Assembly (NCBI GenBank): GCA_016784545.1
Contig: JADHUM010000031.1
Coordinates: 1-44,037, forward strand
From: Candidatus Neomarinimicrobiota bacterium
GTDB lineage: Bacteria > Fidelibacterota > UBA8477 > JABMPR01
Reading direction: 5' to 3'
DNA: 44,037 nucleotides
Shown piece by piece: positions 8,563-14,943 of this stretch; positions within the stretch are counted from its first letter, which is position 1, and the number at the start of each line of letters is the position of its first letter. Under the pieces are notes generated by a model. The model made no database searches. It saw nothing but the letters and a program-made list of their open reading frames with translations, and was not told where the DNA came from. Position numbers and translations under genes: made by a program.

Positions 8563-9573
8563 CTAGTTTATTGAATGCCTCTCCCGTCTGGGGGCTCTTC
8601 CCATCAATTCTTCAACTGCAATACGCGGATCTTTTTCTTCAAACAAGACTTGAAATATTTGCTCTGAGATAGGCATCTCAACACCTGTTTTTGCAATAAG
8701 TTGATGCACAGATCTTGCCGTATTAATACCTTCAGCGACCATCTTCATTTCTTCAAGGATGTCTTTCAGTTTTCGACCTTTTCCCAACTCAAACCCTACA
8801 TGTCTATTCCGACTATGTGTACTGAGACAGGTTACAATAAGATCACCCATGCCACTCAGTCCAGCGAATGTCTGTTCCTTTGCTCCAAGGAACACACCAA
8901 GACGAGTCATTTCAAAAAGACCTCTGGTAAGCAAGGCTGCCAATGTATTGTCTCCATATCCCATCCCAGCCAGGATTCCAGCAGCAATGGCTATGACATT
9001 CTTCAATGATCCACCGTACTCCACTCCAAGAATATCCACATTGGTGTATACCCGGAGTGTATCCGACATAAAAGCTTTCTGAACGATCTTCCCTGAGGTT
9101 TCATCTGAACAAGCCGCCACAATGGTTGATGGCATTTCCTGAACGACTTCTTCAGCGTGTGTAGGACCATACAAACTGGAAATATTGCCTATGGGGTGGT
9201 TTGGAAGCGCATGTGAAATAACCTGACTCATGGTCCTCAGGGTATCATTTTCAATCCCCTTGGCCACATTTACGATGATAGAATCTGCAGCTATTGAATG
9301 AGAAATTGTTGAAAGTGTTAGACCAACAGTATGTGAAGGAATGGCCACCAGAATAATCTCTTTATTGCGGATACATGCTTCCATATCCATGGTGAAACCC
9401 AATTCGGCTGGCAACGTGATGCCCGGTAGATAATCTGGAAGTTCTCGGGTCTCCTGAGCTTGATTGAAATCCTTTTCCAGGTAAAACCAAACGTCAGCAT
9501 GGTGCCCATTTTTGAGCAAATGTATTGCCAGGGTCATGCCCCAGCTTCCAGATCCTATTACTGCAATATTCAT
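8563..9573 (-). CDS. gpsA: NAD(P)-dependent glycerol-3-phosphate dehydrogenase
   Basis: A 336-residue cytosolic dehydrogenase that reduces dihydroxyacetone phosphate to sn-glycerol 3-phosphate for phospholipid synthesis. The Rossmann motif GSGSWG is at residues 7-12, and the C-terminal catalytic domain contains SLKNVIAIAAGILAGMGYG with the active-site lysine, then NTLAALLTRGLFEM and the GLSGMGDLIVTC block. Length is normal. An AGGA lies about nine bases before the ATG. A terminator hairpin separates it from the acyl-CoA ligase gene upstream, so it probably has its own promoter. It complements pgsA and pgpA elsewhere in the window. Confidence 0.96.
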   Translation of the reverse strand: MNIAVIGSGSWGMTLAIHLLKNGHHADVWFYLEKDFNQAQETRELPDYLPGITLPAELGFTMDMEACIRNKEIILVAIPSHTVGLTLSTISHSIAADSIIVNVAKGIENDTLRTMSQVISHALPNHPIGNISSLYGPTHAEEVVQEMPSTIVAACSDETSGKIVQKAFMSDTLRVYTNVDILGVEYGGSLKNVIAIAAGILAGMGYGDNTLAALLTRGLFEMTRLGVFLGAKEQTFAGLSGMGDLIVTCLSTHSRNRHVGFELGKGRKLKDILEEMKMVAEGINTARSVHQLIAKTGVEMPISEQIFQVLFEEKDPRIAVEELMGRAPRRERHSIN

Positions 9574-9590
9574 GGAAATGAATCCTGTTC

Positions 9591-9628
9591 TAATATAAAG
9601 AGCCCCTGATCAGGACCAGGAGCTCTTT
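9591..9628 (-). terminator. Probable Rho-independent terminator after the acyl-CoA ligase gene
   Basis: Positions 9597-9628 form an imperfect hairpin: AGAGC pairs with GCTCT, then one mismatch, then CCTG pairs with CAGG around an eight-base loop. On the minus strand it is followed by TTTATATT. On the plus strand it is followed by a pyrimidine run, so it could act in both directions. Confidence 0.65.
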
Positions 9629-9650
9629 CTCTTTTATAGCATTTTCTGTT

Positions 9651-11438
9651 CTATTCGTAGAGGGCGTCGAGCTTTGCTTTATAGCGTTCTTCAACAACCC
9701 GTTTCTTGATTTTCAGGGTAGGAGTTAGCGTGCCGTCTTCAACACTGAATTCCTGGGGTACCAGGATGATTTTCTTAACGGCTTCATAACTGCTGAAGTT
9801 TTCCATCACGCCTTCTACCACTCCCATGAGCATATCGTACACTTTTGGATTTTCGCTGAGTGCCTCCGGAGTCACATCTGTGATCTCATTATCAGCAGCC
9901 CACTCACCTACCTCGGTGTAATTCGGGACCAGAATAGCAGAAACGAATTTTCTGCGGTCTCCGTGAACCAGAGCCTGTTCAAAGAATTTGCTCATACAGA
10001 TAGCTCCCTCAATGGGAGCAGGAGCAATATTCTTACCTCCAGCCGTCACAATGATGTTCTTCTTGCGATCCGTAATTTTGAGATATCCATCCTCAATTAT
10101 GCCAATATCACCGGTATGGAACCATCCTTCTTCATTGATCGCTTCTCTGGTTCCTGCTTCATCTTTGTAGTATCCCGTCATGATATGTGGACCACGTGAG
10201 AGGATCTCACCGTCATCAGCAATCTTGACCTCAACACCATCAATGGTTGGACCAACCGTGCCAAAACGGAAATCATGAGGTGGATTCAATGTAATAACTG
10301 GTGATGTTTCGGAGAGGCCATAGCCTTCAAGTATGGTAATACCTGCAGCATCAAAGAATCTACCAATATCGGCTCCCAATGGAGCGCCACCGCTGGCAAA
10401 CAATTTAAACTGTGTTCCCAGAAGCGCTTGAACCTTACTGAACACAAGTTTATCGGCTCGTTTTTTCTTTTTTGCCAGTTTGGGTGAAATAGTTCCGGCG
10501 TTACGAGCTTCAACATACTCAAAACCAGTCTTAACAGCCCAGCCAGCTATTTTGCGTTTGATAAATGAGCCACCTGCAAACTTGGCTTGAACGCCAGCAT
10601 ACATCTTTTCATAAAGCCTGGGTACTGACATAGCCACAGTGGGGTTAACCTCTGACAAGTTGGCAATAACCTGCTCCATGGATTCTGCATATGTGATATT
10701 CGCACCAACGTGAGTACCTACATAGTCTCCCAATCTTTCAAAACTATGACTTAGAGGTAGAAAGGATAGAAATTTATCCTTATCACTTATACCAAGTCGT
10801 GCATTACAAGACAGGATATTACTCACAAGATTGCTGTGCTTTAACATCACACCCTTGGGATTTCCAGTGGTACCACTGGTATAAATGAGAGTCAAAATAT
10901 CATCTGGCTTTACACTACGTGCATGAGCCTCAAAGTCATAAGCGTTCTCAGATGAAGCGAATGCCTTGCCCTTTTCCATTAGTTCGTTAAAGGAAATGAC
11001 ATCGGCATCGTCATAGGAGAGTGATTCATCAAAATAGACCACAGACTTTAATTCAGGACAATCTGCTTTGATCTTGAGAACCTTTTCCATCTGGCTGGCA
11101 TCCTGAGCAAAGATGAGTTTTGAATCGGAGTGGGCGACAATGTACTGAATTTGGCTCGCGATCAGGGTAGGATAAACGGTAACTGATGTCGCACCCCTGG
11201 TGGCAATGGCATAATCTGAATATGCCCACCGTCTGCAGTTCGTGGATAGAATTGCTACATTATCCTTTGGCTGGATCCCGATAGAGGCCATGCCGTAGGA
11301 CGCATTCTTAACCATTTCAAATATATCTTTACCTTTATCGCCCATCCATTCGCCATTCACCTTCTCTGTAAATAGTTCAGCGTCAGCATGGGTTTTTGTG
11401 ACGTTAAGAAACATTTCTGCAATCGTTTTGAATTCCAC
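9651..11438 (-). CDS. Long-chain fatty acid-CoA ligase (AMP-binding)
   Basis: This 595-residue enzyme of the ANL superfamily activates long-chain fatty acids to acyl-CoA via an acyl-AMP. The P-loop-like motif is LIYTSGTTGNPKGVMLKHSN, followed by FLPLSHSFER, the adenine-binding GYGLSETSPV, the GWFHTGDIG block and the hinge TDRKKNIIVTAGGKNIAP. This arrangement is that of the FAA1/FadD15-type ligases. The start is a GTG with a strong AAGGAGGAG seven bases upstream. It appears to be a single-gene unit, transcribed away from tRNA-Leu and ended by a hairpin. Preferred chain length cannot be read from sequence. Confidence 0.92.
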   Translation of the reverse strand: MEFKTIAEMFLNVTKTHADAELFTEKVNGEWMGDKGKDIFEMVKNASYGMASIGIQPKDNVAILSTNCRRWAYSDYAIATRGATSVTVYPTLIASQIQYIVAHSDSKLIFAQDASQMEKVLKIKADCPELKSVVYFDESLSYDDADVISFNELMEKGKAFASSENAYDFEAHARSVKPDDILTLIYTSGTTGNPKGVMLKHSNLVSNILSCNARLGISDKDKFLSFLPLSHSFERLGDYVGTHVGANITYAESMEQVIANLSEVNPTVAMSVPRLYEKMYAGVQAKFAGGSFIKRKIAGWAVKTGFEYVEARNAGTISPKLAKKKKRADKLVFSKVQALLGTQFKLFASGGAPLGADIGRFFDAAGITILEGYGLSETSPVITLNPPHDFRFGTVGPTIDGVEVKIADDGEILSRGPHIMTGYYKDEAGTREAINEEGWFHTGDIGIIEDGYLKITDRKKNIIVTAGGKNIAPAPIEGAICMSKFFEQALVHGDRRKFVSAILVPNYTEVGEWAADNEITDVTPEALSENPKVYDMLMGVVEGVMENFSSYEAVKKIILVPQEFSVEDGTLTPTLKIKKRVVEERYKAKLDALYE

Positions 11439-11514
11439 GACAGCTCCTCCTTCTTGGGATTATTTTTAAGTTTCGTTAATGATAAACATTTTCTTTTAAA
11501 AGCACAGCATTTTA

Positions 11515-11543
11515 TTGACACATACCTTCACAGAATGTATCAT
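11515..11543 (+). promoter_or_regulatory. Sigma70-type promoter of tRNA-Leu
   Basis: A perfect TTGACA at 11515-11520 is followed after 17 bases by TATCAT at 11538-11543. Transcription should begin near 11550, about 14 bases before the mature tRNA. The bases right after the -10 box are GGCGCGCGC, a GC-rich discriminator of the kind found in stable-RNA promoters that are shut down by ppGpp; that regulation is inferred. Confidence 0.85.
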
Positions 11544-11563
11544 GGCGCGCGCTTTTAGAAAGA

Positions 11564-11647
11564 GCCAGGGTGGCGGAATTGGTAGACGCAGTGGACTCAA
11601 AATCCACCGGTGGCAACACTGTGGGGGTTCGACTCCCCCCCCTGGTA
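11564..11647 (+). tRNA. tRNA-Leu (anticodon CAA)
   Basis: The 84-base gene folds as a class II tRNA. The acceptor stem GCCAGGG pairs with CCCTGGT (first pair G-U) and the discriminator base is A. The anticodon stem GTGGA/TCCAC encloses the loop CTCAAAA, giving anticodon CAA for leucine UUG codons. A long variable arm with a GCAA loop follows, then the T arm with TTCGACT. CCA is not encoded. A hairpin starts two bases after the tRNA end. Confidence 0.96.
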
Positions 11648-11648
11648 C

Positions 11649-11677
11649 TCGACTTCGCTCCAACGGAGAGAAGTCGA
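11649..11677 (+). terminator. Strong hairpin immediately after tRNA-Leu (terminator-like or REP-like)
   Basis: TCGACTTCGCTCC (11649-11661) pairs with GGAGAGAAGTCGA (11665-11677) with one mismatch in 13 and a three-base AAC loop. No T-tract follows, so it may serve as a processing or stability structure rather than a classic terminator. It is the start of the 110-base direct repeat, and its copy at 12031 carries changes that weaken the stem. Confidence 0.5.
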
Positions 11678-11760
11678 CCGCGTCCCCTCGACCTGCTCGG
11701 GATAAACTCCGCTGAATAACATGAAGCGAAGACGGGTATTAACCAATCAATTATATATTT
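11651..11760 (+). repeat. 110-bp direct repeat, copy 1 (upstream of GIY-YIG gene)
   Basis: Positions 11651-11760 match 12031-12140 at 103 of 110 bases with no gaps. Weaker similarity (GCTA, CGTA) continues about 13 bases further. The unit begins with a hairpin and has a third inverted segment (GAAGCGAAGAC near 11722-11732) that could compete for the first arm. It ends in an AT-rich block. Copy 1 begins four bases after the tRNA. Confidence 0.9.
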
Positions 11761-11792
11761 GAGCTACGTCGTAGCAGGCACCTGGAGTGAAC

Positions 11793-12032
11793 ATGCATTA
11801 TGTTTACATAATTCAATCTATTTCGCATCCTGATCGATTCTACACAGGACTGACTCAGGATTTAAAGAGAAGGTTATCTGAACACAATCGTCATGTTAAT
11901 GAATATTCATCAAGGTACAAACCTTGGATGATTAAAACTTATCTCGCTTTTCAGTTCAAGGAGCAAGCCATTGCATTTGAGAAATATCTAAAGACCCCAT
12001 CTGGACGTGCATTTGCTAAAAAAAGACTCTGA
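11793..12032 (+). CDS. Small GIY-YIG nuclease-domain protein
   Basis: A 79-residue single-domain protein of the GIY-YIG family (UPF0213/YhbQ-like). The two signature strands are YVYIIQS and FYTGLTQDLKRRLSEHN, with conserved Arg in DLKRRL, and Glu in FEKYLKTPSGRAF near the end. Free-standing proteins of this kind are predicted single-strand or structure-specific DNA nucleases; no function is proven for this group. The ATG at 11793 has GGAG five bases before the spacer, and a GTG at 11787 is an alternative. The gene lies between two copies of a 110-bp repeat, and its stop codon TGA overlaps the first bases of copy 2, so gene and repeat look like one unit of about 380 bp. Confidence 0.85.
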   Translation: MHYVYIIQSISHPDRFYTGLTQDLKRRLSEHNRHVNEYSSRYKPWMIKTYLAFQFKEQAIAFEKYLKTPSGRAFAKKRL

Positions 12033-12140
12033 CTTCGCTCCAACGGAGAGATGTCGACCACGTCCCCTAGACCTGCTCGGGATAAACTCCGCTGAATAAA
12101 ATGAAGCGATGATGGGTATTATCCAATCAATTATATATTT
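12031..12140 (+). repeat. 110-bp direct repeat, copy 2 (downstream of GIY-YIG gene)
   Basis: Second copy of the unit at 11651-11760, seven substitutions in 110 bases. Changes such as AAG to ATG occur in two different arms (near 12051 and 12109), so both inverted segments changed in the same way. It begins inside the stop codon of the GIY-YIG gene and is followed by about 120 bases of non-coding sequence before the flavoprotein gene. Confidence 0.9.
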
Positions 12141-12259
12141 ATGCTAGCTCGTAACCACATTCATCAACAACTATTAAACATCAATCCCCAATTAGTATGG
12201 ACGTACCGATGCATCCGATTACCTTATTCGAACACTTGAATCACAGGATCAGGATGCTT

Positions 12260-12925
12260 ATGACAAACAAGTTTATTCCATTTAATAGACCCATTGATCT
12301 CTCAGACGCTGTAATGCTACGACAATCAGCTGAGTTTTATGAATTCATGAAATCCCGAAGAACCATACGTGATTTCTCAGACAAGGAAGTCCCACAAGAG
12401 ATTATCGATAACTGTCTCATGACCGCAGCCACTGCACCAAGTGGTGCCAATCAGCAGCCCTGGCATTTTGTTGTCATTCGGGATGCATCCATCAAAACAC
12501 AAATCCGCAAGGCTGCTGAAGCTGAAGAAAGAGATTTTTATGCAGGACGTGCTGGCGATGCCTGGTTGGAAGCGCTAGAGCCTTTGGGAACGAATGCCGA
12601 AAAGCCCTTCCTGGAGAAAGCTCCTGTACTTATTGCAGTCTTTGAACAAAAGTATACCATTGATGCAAGCGGTAGTAAAAATAAACACTATTATGCCAAA
12701 GAATCAGTGGGTATCGCTACGGGAATGCTGATCGCCGCACTCCATAATGTGGGACTTGTAGCACTTACCCATACCCCCAGTCCCATGAATTTCCTGACAA
12801 AAATATTGAACCGACCTGAGGGTGAAAAACCTTTTCTCCTCCTCGTTGTCGGGCACCCTGCAAAGGATGCTGAGGTACCAGATATTGACAAAAAGGATCT
12901 CAGGGACATATCAAGTCATTTCTAG
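12260..12925 (+). CDS. Iodotyrosine deiodinase-like flavoprotein (nitroreductase fold)
   Basis: This FMN protein of the nitroreductase superfamily resembles the iodotyrosine deiodinase (IYD) branch. FMN-binding blocks are SRRTIRDFSDKEVP and TAPSGANQQPWHFVVI. The halotyrosine-binding lid residues of IYD are a Glu, a Tyr four residues later and a Lys 21 residues after the Tyr. Here, counted from an upstream ATG at 12197, these are E111, Y115 and K136 in EERDFY and GTNAEKPFLEKAP, with the same spacing. The C-terminal HYYAKESVGIATGMLIAALH and VGHPAKDAEVPD also follow IYD. Such enzymes reductively remove halogen from mono- or dihalotyrosine. I choose the ATG at 12260 because family members begin near MTNKFIPF and an AGG-rich stretch precedes it; 12197 would add 21 residues. 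The SGNH gene follows after eight bases. Confidence 0.85.
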   Translation: MTNKFIPFNRPIDLSDAVMLRQSAEFYEFMKSRRTIRDFSDKEVPQEIIDNCLMTAATAPSGANQQPWHFVVIRDASIKTQIRKAAEAEERDFYAGRAGDAWLEALEPLGTNAEKPFLEKAPVLIAVFEQKYTIDASGSKNKHYYAKESVGIATGMLIAALHNVGLVALTHTPSPMNFLTKILNRPEGEKPFLLLVVGHPAKDAEVPDIDKKDLRDISSHF

Positions 12926-12933
12926 GCAATAGT

Positions 12934-13557
12934 ATGATCTCCAAAATCGTCTTTTTCGGGGATAGTATCACCGCAGCAAACCGAAATGCCCATACTCCTC
13001 TTGGGGATGGGTATGTATCCATTTTGAAGGATATGTTTGATTCGGATAAGCAGCTTGAAAATATTCAGTTTGTCAACTCGGGTGTAAATGGACACATGGT
13101 TGGAGACTTACTCAACCGCTACCAGATGGATGTCATTGATCATCAACCCGACGCCGTGGTAATAAAGATTGGGATAAATGACGCCTACAACCAATTCATC
13201 TCAGGCAACCACGAATATTCAGTTCAGAGATATAGCTCAGGGTTAGAGAAACTAGTACGCGAGATACGAGCTGGTCTACCCAAGACTCAATTATTCTTAC
13301 TAACACCCTTCCTGATTTCGGATTCGAAATCTGAGGCATTTTACCGAGTAATGAACGAGTATTGTGGCGAGGCTAAAGCTTTGGGGAATAAATTTGCTAT
13401 TCCCGTACTTGATGTTCAATCAGTTTTTGACAGCGCTGTGAAGTTGAAGCCAGCCTCAAAATGGGCAGATGATCACATACATCCCCAGCGTGAGGGGCAT
13501 GCCCTCATTGCAAAGGCATTATTTACATTTTTAAAAAGTCACCTTCTTAAAAGCTAG
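12934..13557 (+). CDS. SGNH/GDSL-family hydrolase
   Basis: A 207-residue esterase-like protein with the four blocks of the SGNH family: FFGDSITAA with the nucleophile Ser11, the oxyanion Gly in NSGVNGH, the Asn in IKIGINDAY and the catalytic Asp/His in DDHIHPQREGH near the C-terminus. No signal peptide is visible, so it is likely cytoplasmic. Substrates in this family range from acyl esters to sugar acetates and cannot be chosen here. It is probably co-transcribed with the deiodinase-like gene. Its TAG stop overlaps the stop of pyrC on the other strand in the palindrome CTAG. Confidence 0.88.
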   Translation: MISKIVFFGDSITAANRNAHTPLGDGYVSILKDMFDSDKQLENIQFVNSGVNGHMVGDLLNRYQMDVIDHQPDAVVIKIGINDAYNQFISGNHEYSVQRYSSGLEKLVREIRAGLPKTQLFLLTPFLISDSKSEAFYRVMNEYCGEAKALGNKFAIPVLDVQSVFDSAVKLKPASKWADDHIHPQREGHALIAKALFTFLKSHLLKS

Positions 13558-14870
13558 CCGTCAATCATTACTTCCCGGCCTTTGACACTTTCATCAATTC
13601 CACCATCCTGAAAAACAATATTCCCATTTACTATGGTTGTCACAGGCCATCCCTGGGTGGTCCAACCATCATAGGGGCTCCAGTTTACCTTAGTCCAGAG
13701 CTTCCCATTCTCAATGGAGCGCTTTTTTCCCATATCCACCAGAACAAGATCGGCATCATACCCTTCTCTGATGTGACCCTTGTTCTTGACCCTGTACAAT
13801 TCTACTGGTTTCTCGCACATCCACTTCACCACGTCTTCCACTTTGCATAATCCACGATTGGCCCGATCAAGTAGCAACGGTAATGAGGTTTCCACTCCAG
13901 GCATACCTGAAGGGGCTGAACCAAAGGGCTTGGCCTTCTCTTCGTGGGTGTGTGGTGCATGATCAGTAGCGATACAGTCTATAACCCCATTCACCAGGCC
14001 TTCCCAGAGTGATTCAGCATGTCGAATATCCCTTATGGGAGGATTCATTTGAGCATAAGCACCTAATTTCTGATACACATGCGGTGCACTTAAAAGAAAA
14101 TGCTGGGGACACACTTCAGCAGAGATTGGTGCTTTCGATTTCTGTATTTCCAGGTATCTCACCTCATCCAGGGTAGTCATATGCAAAATGTGAAGACGAC
14201 GCTGATACTTAATGGACAGTTCAACAGCCAGTGTTGTTGCTTTTAGAGCTGCGTCGGCTGGTCTGACAAATTGGTGGTGGTTAAAATCTGTTGAATTCTT
14301 ATAAATCTCCTGGGCTGCGTTTATGATTTCATCATCCTCAGCATGGACGGCTATGAGGCGTGAACCATTCCCGAAAATATTGTCCAGATCCCTGGTATCA
14401 CTGACCAGCAAATCGCCGGTGGAGGAACCCATAAATATTTTAATTCCAGGCACATTCTCAACCTCATTAAGGACATCAAGGTTGGTATTGGTTGCGCCAA
14501 TGAAAAAATTGTAGTTCACCACACATTTTTCAGCAGCGATTCTTTTCCTTTCTGCCATTCCTTCAATGGTTATCGTAGATGGTTTGGTATTGGGCATGTC
14601 AAAGAAACTTGTGACTCCGCCTGAAGCAGCGGCCATGGAACCTGTTCTCAAGTCTTCTTTCTGGGTAAGACCGGGATCGCGAAAATGAACCTGTGGATCA
14701 AGGGCTCCTGGCAAGAGATAGAGATGGGTGCCATCAATCACCTTCTCCGCTGCTGATTCCTTCACCTGACCCAGCTGAGCAATTTTTCCATCCCTGATAA
14801 GAACATCCTGTTGAACGATACCGCTTGATGACACACATCTGGCATTTTTAATGAGAATTGGGGTAGACAT
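13554..14870 (-). CDS. pyrC: Dihydroorotase (class I), QxH variant
   Basis: A 438-residue amidohydrolase that closes carbamoyl aspartate to dihydroorotate in pyrimidine synthesis. Motifs are LPGALDPQVHFRDPG, GGVTSFFDMPNTKPST, LHILHMTT, SAEVCPQHF and the metal-binding Asp in CIATDHAPHTHEEK. In most class I enzymes the first motif is DxHxH; here the first His is Gln60, with His62 kept. Dihydroorotases of Bacteroidetes and relatives also have QVH, so this is a lineage variant and need not mean loss of activity. A dihydropyrimidinase or allantoinase is less likely, as the FRDPG and DMPN motifs fit dihydroorotase. The gene follows comEC with a 73-base gap. Confidence 0.88.
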   Translation of the reverse strand: MSTPILIKNARCVSSSGIVQQDVLIRDGKIAQLGQVKESAAEKVIDGTHLYLLPGALDPQVHFRDPGLTQKEDLRTGSMAAASGGVTSFFDMPNTKPSTITIEGMAERKRIAAEKCVVNYNFFIGATNTNLDVLNEVENVPGIKIFMGSSTGDLLVSDTRDLDNIFGNGSRLIAVHAEDDEIINAAQEIYKNSTDFNHHQFVRPADAALKATTLAVELSIKYQRRLHILHMTTLDEVRYLEIQKSKAPISAEVCPQHFLLSAPHVYQKLGAYAQMNPPIRDIRHAESLWEGLVNGVIDCIATDHAPHTHEEKAKPFGSAPSGMPGVETSLPLLLDRANRGLCKVEDVVKWMCEKPVELYRVKNKGHIREGYDADLVLVDMGKKRSIENGKLWTKVNWSPYDGWTTQGWPVTTIVNGNIVFQDGGIDESVKGREVMIDG

Positions 14871-14943
14871 CTATTGCTCCATTTAGTGAATTCGTTGGCT
14901 TTCAATATCGTACAATACCCCTCATATCGAAACCGTTTATCAA

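Noticed and set aside
11515-11715. Plus-strand frame of 66 codons across tRNA-Leu
   Set aside because: It runs through the promoter, the tRNA and the hairpin; the RNA gene explains the sequence.
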